A stretch of DNA of 64,000 bases from Morchella semilibera. Taxonomy: Eukaryota > Ascomycota > Pezizomycetes > Pezizales > Morchellaceae. Shown piece by piece: positions 33,349 through 44,127 of this stretch; position 1 is the stretch's first letter, and every line of letters begins with the position of its first letter. The notes under the pieces were generated by a model. It searched no databases, was not told where the DNA came from, and saw only the letters and a list, made by a program, of their open reading frames with translations. Made by a program: the position numbers and the translations under genes. The DNA is taken from assembly GCA_009192285.1 (NCBI GenBank), contig WBVU01000021.1:1-64000 (forward strand), in the 5' to 3' direction.

Positions 33349-33480
33349 AGTACCGTAGTATTTGAGAAAATTCGTTGCGCTGCAGCAGGGGTATGAGCCA
33401 ACCAGAGGCAGTATTTAGACAGATTTGGTAGAGAAGACCCCTGCTGCAGCGCAACGAATTTTCTCAAATACTACGGTACT
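33349..33480. repeat. Perfect 44-bp inverted repeat with 44-bp loop
   Basis: The 44 bases at 33349-33392 (starting AGTACCGTAGTATTTGAGAA) are exactly the reverse complement of 33437-33480; the loop is 33393-33436. No mismatch was found when aligned by eye. The left arm is preceded by GTGTCCTGACGTTTTTGAAC and CTACGAGT from the foldback family at 31.7 kb. Confidence 0.92.
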
Positions 33481-33570
33481 TAGGGCAATGTATGGACTGA
33501 CGATAATCTCTCCTACAAATCACTCCTGTTTGTGTCACTTCCATTTTCTGGTTCGTATGCTGGTAGACGT

Positions 33571-34207
33571 GCACAGCGATAGGAATGATTAGTGGAGAGG
33601 TTTCGCAGCGCCCGATAACGGGGTTTTTGCATATCGCAAAAACTCGAACGGAGCTGGACTGAGACCGCAGAGTGAATACTGCTTTCTTATTGTGTTGATC
33701 ATCAATTGAGCCTTAACCACAACTGCGAAAAAGGGAAATTTGCATGATCCTAACCAGTGAGAGTACGGTATTCCAGCCCGGCCCTCCGGTACAGCTATGG
33801 GTAAGATCATCGTAGAAGCATGAGAAAGGTCTTATTGGTCTGCCCGCGATCTAAACTCTGTTTTTAGACCCCTGTTTCTACAATAATATTACCCATAGCT
33901 GTAGTAAAGGTGCATAAAGTCACGCATATTGCTTCATATGCGTAAGTAGGTTAGTTTTTTCTTTGTCGGATACCAGGCACCAATATATCATAAGCGGATG
34001 TATTAGCTACACCTACAATAACTCGATCCCACAGAGTAGTCAATTCACTCGAGGCATACTTGGCGCATTGTCGGATGTGGAGGAAGTAAAACCTCATTTT
34101 TATTCTCTGTTTGGCGAAACCTCTCTAACGGAAAAACAGGGGTGTCAATATTATATGGAGTGCACCATATAACTGCTTTTTCCATAGATCATTCCTATCA
34201 CTGTATG
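33571..34207. repeat. Nested imperfect inverted repeats
   Basis: CAGCGATAGGAATGATT (~33575) and GGAGAGGTTTCGC (~33595) are mirrored by GGCGAAACCTCTC (~34110) and ATCATTCCTATCACTG (~34188). Inside, ACAGCTATGGGTAAGAT (~33791) is mirrored by ATTACCCATAGCTGT (~33888). This looks like a foldback element of ~640 bp with a second one inside. Confidence 0.5.
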
Positions 34208-34695
34208 TGGGTAGCGTTGAGTTCCTACTAGTTCAAATCCCTCGTTTCATCTCGCTATGGAGAATCATAGCTGAAGGGCGGGGCAATCTCCATGCATAGC
34301 ACAAAGTTTCAGCTGAACTTGTGCTCTGGGGGATGTCATTGTGCATAGTCCAATTTTTATCAAGATCTCAGCTGAACCTGAGACAGTCGCACTGGACTCC
34401 AAGGTCTCCAACCCCACCTTGCTCACTCGCCCACCATCCTTCTTCCTCTTGATGTGGATTACCAATCATGTGGAGTAACCCAGCATGACATGTCTTCAAA
34501 TGGTGACGGGCCATAAGCCACAGAGAATCGCAGCTGGGGATTTAGATTTAACAATTTAGAGCACCAGCCCCATCTTTTCCATCTGTGGCTAGGACTTAAG
34601 TAACAGCTTAAGGAATATAAAACGCTCGACATCCATCACGAGATATACAGGCACTTGTAGACGGAGTAATAGTAAACCCACACACAGCAAAAAAC

Positions 34696-37600
34696 ATGAG
34701 TAGCACGAAGACAGGGTTTTTCAAGCCAGAGGCAAAGAATGTCGACAGCCTCCCCGTCCGACTCGTCCTCTGCTTTGATGGTACAGGAGACACGATGAAG
34801 GGGTCATTCAGTGCAATGGAGGGTTAGTCACTCATCATCACCCCCCCCGTCTTCGGCTGTTCTTTACTTAGTTTTTTATTGTTCAATATAATTATGTTCT
34901 TTGCTTGTGGTGGCTGATGAGAAAAGGCAAAACCTCTGGCTCGAAGGACTCAATCAGGACCATATTTGACTTGGCAAGGTCGGGGCCTGTAAGCGGTTCT
35001 GATGGGAACAAGGCGTTCCAGGTAGAAAGAGATCTATACTTCGCTCTCAAGGGTCTACGTTACTGACGAAATGGTAACAACAGTTTGTGCAGTATTTCGA
35101 AGGGATTGGTACCAAGGATGTGGGATCTGGAGGCTTGCTCAATAGGGCAAGCGCCTTGTTTGACGGCGCAACTGGACATGGTACCTTTTCCTTCGGATGA
35201 ATCATGCCGGGGTCTAATGGGTTGGCTAACGCGTTTATTGTAACAGGCTATTTGGACATTCTCCGGAATGGCTACAAGGTATGCTGTCAGCAGTTACAAC
35301 ATAACGGTGTTAAGAATGAAATATTCATTTTTGGCTTCAGTCGGGGTGCCTGTAAGATATCAAACCCAACACCTCAAATCCTCCGCGCATGATTGAAGGT
35401 CTAATACATGGATAGTTATCTCGAGAGCATTGGCGTCCTTTCTCCAATATGTGGGCCTGATAAAAGCGGAGTTTCTAGGCGAGGGTGAGAGCAACGACAA
35501 GGTTTTCCAGGCCAAGTTCAAGGAACTCCTGCAGCAGTACTCAAAAATTACCCAGAAGTCATACCTTGGTACCAAGGTACGTTAATCCATTTACTGCAGT
35601 TAGAAGCCAAGGAGTAGCTAACGTCAACATCGGTGGTAAAGACCGCCATTAAGGATCGACAGTATAAGTTACTGTAGGTGATGCCCTTCTTGTTGGGAAT
35701 TAACTGCCATAGTATCCTGTCTAACTATCTTAGTTCATTCTGCATTCCATCACCTCGTGTTCGACTGGTAGGTGCCTTTGACACGGTCAAGACTGTGATA
35801 CCTCTCCCCGCCACCAACTACCTCAGCCACGGTGTTACGGGTATTGATTTTGAAATGGACGCTCCCGGAATTGTTGACCACTTCCGCCATGCTCTCGCAC
35901 TGAACGAAGCGCGTCCACTGTTCAACCCCGACCTCTGGAAGTCTGATGCCGATTCAGCAGATAGTAGCTATCTCGAGGCCTGGTTCTTTGGTTATCATCA
36001 TGACATAGGTGGTGGCGGCGAGGTGCAAGGTTTGGCATTGTGGCCACTACAGTGGATTCTTCAAGCTGCCAAGGACTACGGACTTGCCCTCGACCCTGAC
36101 GTGGAACCCTACAACATCCTCTTTACTGGCGAGGATAACATCGTTCAAACACCTCATGAGATCGCAATGAAGATGTTCGACATGATCAAGCACCACACGG
36201 CAACTCGAACTTGGGGGTTTGACTCTGAATATGCCAGGTTCATACATGTTGCCACAGCCCAGAAACTACTTTGAATATCTAACGACGCCACCGTATTTCA
36301 AATTCTTGAAACCAAGGGTGTTTCTACATCCCTCGGCGTACTTGGTCTTCGACGTCAGTTCTTCTTTCAGACTACAAGTGTACCAGTGGAAGTATTTCAG
36401 GAACTTCTTGAGAGATCGTTTCATCACCTTACCCAAGAATACACCACCGTGGTGGGAGAAACAGACGATCAATCGCATTCTGAAGGAGAGTGCTGCAGTG
36501 CAGCACTTAAATGTATTGGTCATCGGAAGACCAGGTGTGGGGAAGCTGGAACTAGTTGGAAGGGTATTTGGTAAGGTGGAAGCGGTAAGTCACCATGCTT
36601 GACTTGGGCTACTCAATACCGACCCATGAACACTACTGATAGGGTAATAGGGAAAACATGATATCAACACACCTCTCTCAATTCCTGGTAACGATCAAGT
36701 GCGGATCTATTACTCTGATGGGTTTGGTGAAGGCGGTAGTGATGACCGCGCTGAAATTGAGGCATTCATTGAGAAGCATCGTAATAATGCCGATGTTGAA
36801 GAGCAGATCCACGCCATGTGGTACTTCCTCGACTCATCTCAAAAGGACATTCCCGAATCGGAGAAGGAGTTGTTTGAAATGAACTTTGGCCAAATTCCCG
36901 TTCTGGTGGTACTCAAGAACGAGGACAAACTACAAGACCAGATCCGGGAAACGCTTCTTAATCGGGATTTCAGTCAAGAGATTGATATCCTAGCTGAGGT
37001 CAACGCAGCGGTCGAAAAGGTTAAAGACCAGTGCAAAAAATTACCGGCGCGAACATTTGTTCGTGCCCAGAGTCGTAAGTAAATCTATACAATATGAGCC
37101 ACCAATTCCAGGTGCTGACATGTTGGAAAAAACCTAGCTCTGGACACACCAAAAAACCTCCTCACAGAGACCTCAATGAACCTGGAAAACGAATCAGTAT
37201 ACATCGCACAGATCAAGGCACAGCGTATCGAGCTTAAACCAAAGATCGCGTTGGCAACCGAGGAAAGTGTTCGGGCATACACCATTTGGCACTGCTTCAA
37301 GTTCAGTGGGAAGAAGTTTAACTTCAGTCGGAACGTAAAGCCTGAAGGAATGAAGATGTCAATGTTGCTAATGGAGCCTGTCCTTGCAACCTTTAATGCT
37401 CGATTCACTGGAGACGCCGCACTAATCCAGTCTCTCATCGGGGAACCATGGAATGCCATCGACCAGTACAAATCCGGGTTAACGGACAACTCCCTCCCAG
37501 CGGACCTTATCCTAACATGCATGCTTGATACCATCATTATCATCACATATGCCCTGTCACATCAAGAAATCAGAGGAAGGTTCAAGAGCCGCAAGGATAA

Positions 37601-37973
37601 CGCACAGCCCGTGGCTGCAGCAGATGTTGAGCGTGCTTGTGCTTGGTACACGGCACCAAAAGGGAAGAAGCAGGAGGAGACCCATGCAAAGGTCAAGGGG
37701 TTGCTGGCCGAGGATGGGTCCCCAAAGGATTCTTGCATTGCGAACCTCCAGATGCAGATTATCGAGGTTGTGGAGCTACAGTCTGATTGTGCTGAGAACG
37801 CCCCGTCGATTTCAGCGGCCATTGGAGCTGTAACGGGGGCAGTAAAGGGGGCCGTGGCGGGGGTCATTGGCGGTGCGCCTGGGGGGGCCATTGGCGGTGC
37901 GACGGGGGCTGTTGGCGGTGCGACGGGGGCTGTTGGCGGTTCGGTCAAGGGTGTGAGACGTTTTTTTGGTTGA
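34696..37973 (+). CDS. DUF2235 hydrolase fused to GTPase-like domain and glycine-zipper tail
   Basis: Multi-exon gene. Start ATG 34696 (MSSTKTGFF). The DUF2235 domain (phospholipase-like alpha/beta hydrolase, as in type VI secretion Tle1 effectors) shows all its landmarks: LCFDGTGDT (~34768), the nucleophile elbow FGFSRGA (~35331-35351), GAFDTVK (~35770) and FGYHHDIGGGG (~35986-36018). Introns are short and typical (for example GTAAGATATC at 35352, and about 36247-36316 with a TCTAACG branch). After HPSAYLVFD (~36330) comes a GTPase-like domain: VLVIGRPGVGKLELV (~36515-36560), YYSDGFGEGG (~36707-36735) and FLDSSQKDIPESEKELF, VLVVLKNEDKL (~36900-36930). The usual G1 Ser/Thr, G3 Asp and G4 T/NKxD are all changed. 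The last exon (~37140-37973) ends in a Gly/Ala zipper (37819-37950) and VRRFFG. The product is ~900 residues. The gene appears intact; the function in fungi is not established. Confidence 0.82.
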
Positions 37974-39766
37974 GCTTGGATTTATCTGGATATTTAGTCT
38001 TTATGCTTTCAACTCTCCTGTTTAGTCTCCTTTTCCGTGGTCCAATGTAATGAACCCTTATGAATTAATTTTCATTTATTTAGTTTTCATAATGCAAGCC
38101 AGTGAAAATTCTGCCATAAGGATATCAACTGCCAGGTCTGAATAAAAAACTACGTCACCCAGGTAACGGGCAGTCAATCATAGTCTGCACGTCTTGCCCC
38201 GTTCTATAGCGAGCTTGCCTGTACCATATTTCACATCGTATTTACTTGGTCGTTGGTCATCGGCAAAGGGCCGGAGGCCCAAGAGGCAGAGAAGAGTACT
38301 CGATCGAGATGTTATAATTAGCCTCTACCGAATATGAAAACGTAGCACTATTTTCTTGGAGGGACCAGCTTTGGTGTGTGCAAATGCTCTAACCGATTAG
38401 GGTGGCCCGGGGTAAATCATTGGATAGCTATGCGACTTGCTACAGTCCAATCCCCTATAAGGGTACCTGCTATAGGAATGGTTCTAGGACATAAATCATC
38501 GTCGCCGCACCAAAACATACCAAAGTTGGCCAATGGAGGGGAGCTTACCCAGCTCCCAGCTCCTTTAGCCAGGCGATGGGGTTATCACTGCTGAAAGATA
38601 TACTATAGATTAGCTTAAACTTCGAGTTATAACCCATTTTATTGGATATTTCAAGAGGTTTGTGCATATATACACCACTTTGAAGTCTAGGATTTTGCCA
38701 AGACCCCATACAAATTTTTGGTCTTGGCATATTCTTCGGGGGCTTCTGGGCAAGATGCTTTACAATCACTATCCAAATGATTATTTTAGGATTCTAAGAT
38801 TCTCAATGGGGTTTGTTATAGTTGGTTTGCATATTACCAGATCTTGGGATTAACGGGTTTCATCGGGAAAGCAACTGAACCTCACAAAATGATGCCGCGG
38901 GCATCAAAACACGGGGTGTGGAGCCGGGTATATATATAAGAGGATTTGGTGTGTCTTTCTCCTAATCAAGGAATTATATTATAATGAATATATACTAAAA
39001 GTCGATAAAGTTTACACCTCCAAACCAAGTCAAGGCCCTCTCTAAAGCAATACCCTCCATAGATAGAGGTAAATCATGGCAAAAATGGTTGGGAGACATC
39101 TAATCAACACTTCTAGCTACTTCTTGGTTCGGTAATTGTATATAAAACCAACCTTGTTCCGCAACTTTGCATCATCCAGCTCTCACCATTTATTGGTTTC
39201 CCGGTAACGATCGCTTTCCCGGTGGAACATGTTATATAAGTCATTGATCTTATTCTTCATTGATTCCGGGTACCAACCAGTAGGAAAATCCTCTCTGAAG
39301 GTGGGGGTGTTTTGTTGGTCCGCCTATCGGTATTCAGATCGCGCGCACGCACCGTACGCACGACCAAATCCCACCCAACACCGCACTGGGAGCGTCGCAG
39401 CACGGTCCTAAAGAATTTACCTCTCACTACCGGGCTCTCTTTCGCTCCTGGCGCTGTCTATGCTGCTTTGCGATCCCACCCCTAAATTCCGTATACATAA
39501 TCACAGTAGATCACTCGCGCCAAGACTACGGCAGGGCAAGGGTTGCAATTGCTGGCTCGTGTTCTGAGCTCGCGGCGCGCTGGAACCCGAACCCGTGTCG
39601 TACTTTTTAGCTGGGGGAACGGAAGTGTAAAAATAAAGACATCAACGTGCCTCACTGGGAAAGTGATCCGCACCGTGAAGGCGGCCCAAGACGCCCGGAA
39701 CGAAAAACCTATCTGCGCGTTCCCAAAACCCTCCATAACCTGATGTTGCTCGTATCCTCATCAGTA
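37974..39766. other. Intergenic stretch, no gene supported
   Basis: Short ORFs only, none with a recognised family. The sequence is AT-rich with TATATATA near 38930. A GC-richer part lies at 39330-39620. No RNA gene or clear repeat was recognised. Confidence 0.45.
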
Positions 39767-39862
39767 AGCTTTGCCATTTGTGTGTGGAGTCTCCTAACTC
39801 TCCTGACATTCTCCTTTGTTTCCTGACGGTCTCCTGGATCTCCTGAAAGTCTCCTACATATC
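39767..39862. repeat. Diverged fragment related to the CATCAGCAA MITE
   Basis: CTCATCAGTAAGCTTTGCCA is followed by GGAGTCTCCTAACTCTCCTG and further (T/G)CTCCTG units. It shares the left end and the CTCCTGA-rich interior with the three copies at 27-31 kb but lacks a clear right end. Probably an old copy. Confidence 0.45.
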
Positions 39863-40086
39863 ATTGTGTTCCCAAATGTCCAGACTCAAAATCCCGGGGA
39901 AAATCCCATTCGTCAAAAATAAATTTCAGCATCCAATTAACACACTTTGATATTGCTGTATAATGGTACCCAAATATTTTAAGTCTTATAGAGTATGCTA
40001 GACGAGCACATAAAAGGAAAACTCCTTCCTCTCTCGCAAAGGGCACCCCAGCAGGAGCACGAAACCATCCCGGCAACTGTAAAAGC

Positions 40087-40356
40087 CTAGATATCTGTTA
40101 TAAAAACCATACTAATATGTGTTTCTAAATCATTGAAATAGCTTTTCCCTACCCTAATAATATCTTTTGAAGTGAAGCGAGTGATGTGCCGAAAGTCGTC
40201 ATCTGAAAGCATTGAAAAATCTATTCTATCTCTTCTAGGCCGATAAAATGAAAGCTCAGAGGTCATCAAATATAGGAACACCTCTTGTCTTCGCATATTC
40301 CGAAGTGTGTTAACCGTAGTTGGGTCAAGGAGATCAAACAGCCCATTACTTGACAT
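40087..40356 (-). pseudogene. N-terminal remnant of a DDE transposase (Harbinger-like)
   Basis: The 89-residue frame contains ELSFYRPRRDRIDFSML followed by DDDFRHITRFTSKDI, like the start of PIF/Harbinger-type DDE transposases (D/E-x-x-F-R-x-x-x-R-x-S). The frame ends before any catalytic Asp. No catalytic domain follows on the left and no terminal repeats were seen, so this is a truncated relic. Family assignment rests on this one motif. Confidence 0.45.
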
Positions 40357-40947
40357 TTCCGTTGGTATTGATTGTGCTCAGCTGGTACCCCGCTGAACTT
40401 GATATACAGGTAAAACAGATCATTTCCACTTTGGTTTACATACAGGTCTCGGCAAAATATGGGAGGACTAAAACGCTCTAATGTCTCACTTGTCACCACC
40501 TGCCTATTTGCATATGCGCCGAGCCATCTTCCTTTTGGTCCAGAAATATTCCCCACCTTCACGGAGATACCTAGTGGATCACTCGAGAAATAAATTTCAT
40601 TGTGGTATAGCTATTGAATTTCTAAATGTAGAGGAGTCAAACGAACGAATGTCAGGTCTTGACACAGCCTAGCTCACCACCTAAGCCTAAAATTATTAAA
40701 TAATTGCCCGATTAGGAAATGAATCTTCAGAAATCGACGCCGCAAGTGCTCCAGTTACAGGTGCCCCACAAAACAATTTTATTTTGTGCTATATAGCCTC
40801 AAACCCTCATTGTCTCGGCGACGAATAGAGCGATACAAAGTAATAGAAGAAAGGAGAGATTTCCCAAGGCACACCCCATACACTCCCACCCAGTCACCCC
40901 AATCTCTTTTACCTCTGTCCCTTCCTACCCTCGTTCCCTCCGCCCCC

Positions 40948-43286
40948 TTACTCTCCGCCCCAGTACTCCCACTCTTCGTACTCTTCGTCCTCGTTCTCTC
41001 TGCCCTCTTGCTCTGTGCACTCAGGCTCCCCGTCCCACCTGACCGGCTCCGATAGTTCTCCTGCCTCCATACCCGCATACGGGTCCTTTACCTTCGCATA
41101 CTTTACGGTGAGATCAAACGTAGTACTAGCCGGCCTCAACGACGGTTCCTCCGCACCCAGAATTGTTATCTTTGCCGTCCCCTCACCCACCGCATAAAAC
41201 ACAAAATTATCTTCCTCATTCGGGGCTCCTGCTGACACTACCACGTTCATATCGCTACTCAGCGCGTTCTTGCTCGCCCACTCGGAAGAATTCTTAAGCC
41301 GAACTTTAAGGGTCTCCCCACACTTGAACTCCTTTGATTGCGTACCCCAAACCAGTTCAAACTTACGTGGCTCCTGGTCCACCAGGCCATCTGCGGCCAG
41401 ATATCTATCCAGCTTTTCTGCGAGAGCAAAGACAAACGTCTCCTCCGAGGAATTCTCCTCCGAGGACTTGTCCTCCGATGACTCCTCCACTAAGAGTTGC
41501 TCAAGACGGATAAACAGATTCCCGCGGACCCAAAACGCGCTGTTAGAGGTGCGAAAGCTGTAGTCACCAAGAAAAGGTTCCGTGGTGTCAACTATAGAAT
41601 CGAGTGGACCTTGGAAGCAGGAGAGGTAGCTTAAGAGATTGTCGAATGGAGCGTTATAGTCATCATGGGCAGAGATAGTGGCAATGATGGTGGTGTTGGC
41701 GCAAGTAAAAGGGGAGATGAGATGGGTGCGACCGGGAGAGACGCTTATGAGGGGTAACGCGGCCTCAACTAGATCTAGACTCAAAACATCACGAAGAAAT
41801 GAAGTATTGAGAGGCTTGTCGTTGATCTTGCACGTTAGGGGACGGCCCGATCTACCACTATTGGCTATGTTAAGGGCATTGGGCAGCTCAGGGGGCCCAT
41901 CCGGAGGGCGCATTGTTATCTTTCCAGGTATTCCCCACGGATTTGAGACGCCGATGCGTTCCTCCCTGGTCTCGGGATTCTGCTCTAAGAAGCAAGAATT
42001 TCGTTAACACGGGACATATAAAAGCAAGGAGAGTGGAACATACCGGGCACGCCGGCTAACCTAGGATTAGCAAGGGTGTCTTTGAGATAGTTTGCACGTG
42101 TTTGAGAACCATCGGGTGGAGATCTCCCCTCGAGTGCGTGGGTAGCATCCAAGACGAGGGGCCCCTCTCTTCCCTTTATCTCTATCCAGGCATGACTGCC
42201 AAACCCCACCGGCGGCTCGGACGTGTACCTCCGTCCAACCCACCCGATAAACCGCCCCCGCTTGATGATTCCGTGTGATGGCTGATATACCCAGTGTGAG
42301 TCGGTCATCTCATCACCTTGGGCATTCATTAGCAAAGAGCACCCGAGTTGTGTGATACCAGCTACATCAAAGCAGTTGCATAGTTGACCTTCGATGGGGT
42401 TAGCCCAAGCTGCAAGTTTGAAGCCCCCCCCATAGTTCCCATCTACGAAGCTCGAACTCCCTGTTTCTATATCGTAACGTGGCCAAGGCCTTTCAGGTTT
42501 CCAAACGATCTTAACAACCCGGCGGATGTACCACAGGGCAAGCCCGCAGCTCTTTGGCTGCGGCGATTCGATTGTCGGTGGCGATGGCAGCCGCGACCGG
42601 AAATCTGTGGGCGTGGGTGCAAACATGCGCCAAAGTGTAATCGGGTAACCTGGTGTCATATCAACGCGGGTTTTGTTCGGTGCTACCGCCGTGAGGGGCC
42701 CGCTCGGCCACCCCGCCCGAGCCCAGTAGAGCTCAAGTTGTGTCCTTTGATCGGCCTGAACAGTGGCTACCTAGGCGTCAGTTCAAGTCACCAAAGTGAA
42801 TATACTATACGAACCTCTACTTATGTCGTGTCTCATTATCCAAGTAAATTTGCCTGCCCACTTGAATGGGATATTAATGGCATAGTGGGCGAGGTTCGGA
42901 AACATGAGATACATTCCTGTTACACGAATGTCAACTTCGCCCTCCGCTGTTGGCATACCGATTCTGGCGCTCTGTAGGACGAGATCAGTGCCCTTGAACA
43001 TGGCAAGAGTATACGTTCCGCCCGCCTCTATCCAGTCCGCCGGGAACTCTGCCTTTCCGATGATTTCTATCTTAAATGGTCCATTTGCCGCGATCGGGCC
43101 ATGGGAAGGGTTCGGGTTGGAGTTCGGGTAGAGGAAAATATTTGGGACAGTTCGGGGGGGCCCGCTATCCGGGGGGTCGGGACTTTTTCCCCAGATTAGA
43201 TGATGACCGTTGGGAATGATCCTAGCCCCCGTGTAGGCAAGTGTGAAGCGGTTTTCAGCACGTATTTGTTCAATTTTCAACGACAT
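40948..43286 (-). CDS. Transglutaminase-like protein with flanking beta domains
   Basis: Three exons are inferred. Exon 1 from 43286 (MSLKIEQIRAENRF) encodes ~150 residues whose YTLAMFKGTDLVLQSARIG resembles the end of an Ig-like KRE9/KNH-type domain. Exon 2 (about 42690-42045) holds the transglutaminase-like core: GQLCNCFDVAGI (nucleophile Cys, ~42375), GFGSHAWIEI (His, ~42200) and PLVLDATHA (Asp, ~42150), in the usual Cys-His-Asp order. An intron with GTATGT, GTTAACG and TTAG (about 42044-41984) leads to exon 3 (to 40948). That exon encodes a ~340-residue region including an acidic SSEDKSSEENSSEE run and a beta-rich segment (FKCGETLKVRLKNSSEW), and ends with a very acidic tail (ENEDEEYEEWEYWGGE). 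No signal peptide was seen. Such folds act as proteases or crosslinking enzymes, or are inactive; the substrate is unknown. The gene looks intact. The exon 1/2 junction is uncertain. Confidence 0.7.
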
Positions 43287-44054
43287 TGTTAGTTAGAAGG
43301 AATTAATGATGGGGTTTTCGACTTATGAGAGGGAGCCTATATTTATACTGTATTTCTCTTTTGGACTGCAGTTATCGTGTAGAACCGAGACTTTGCAAGA
43401 GCATGTTCACCCACCACATTACCTCGAATAAGTGGCCAATCACCCAAGACGTCGGAGTTGCGAACTAATGCGGTACTACCAACGTCTTGGAAGGATTGTA
43501 CTCTACCTAGTGCGTGCAGCAGTATTGAGGGACACCTTACGCACCTTTATGACCTATCATCACATTTAATTTACAGAGGGCTCGATGTTACGGTGATCAC
43601 TTTTCAATCCGAGTCGGTAGCACTTGATTGGTACGATCTCCAGTGATTATCTGCTGATAGACGGTTAGCGCAAAATGCAACGAGACACTCGAACCCTTTC
43701 TAGAAAAATAAAAAGTACTGAATTGAATTTGAAACCTGTTTTTCATAGATTCCATGGTGCCAAGACGGGCATCGATAATGACGCCTACGACTCACGAGAA
43801 TAGGTGCTTGAAATCGAGTGTGCCCTGACAGCTCTACTGGCTGCCGGCAAATCTTTGATGCTATGCTCTTGCGCAGGTGCTAAGTCTTGCAGTTGCAGTC
43901 CTGTAATGTTCTACGGGGGTGGGGTAAGTGATCTCCAGAACTATGGCCTGTTGCAACCATGAGCGGCGCAGTTCTGGAGACTTACCCCTAACCCCGTAGT
44001 TCAGTAGAGGCGTTACTACGGAAACAGCTGACTCATCAACAGCAACACCGTCAC
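43287..44054. other. Intergenic region with a hairpin
   Basis: Lies between divergently arranged genes, so it probably holds both promoters. It contains an inverted repeat: CTACGGGGGTGGGGTAAGTG with CTCCAGAACT (43911-43942) against AGTTCTGGAG with ACTTACCCCTAACCCCGTAG (43972-44001), loop ~30 bp. No other gene was found. Confidence 0.6.
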
Positions 44055-44127
44055 GTGATTAGCCTCCTGATTCTCCCCCTCCCTTCCCTTCCCTTCCCCC
44101 GCAACTTTTGCATCTCCCCCAGCCACG

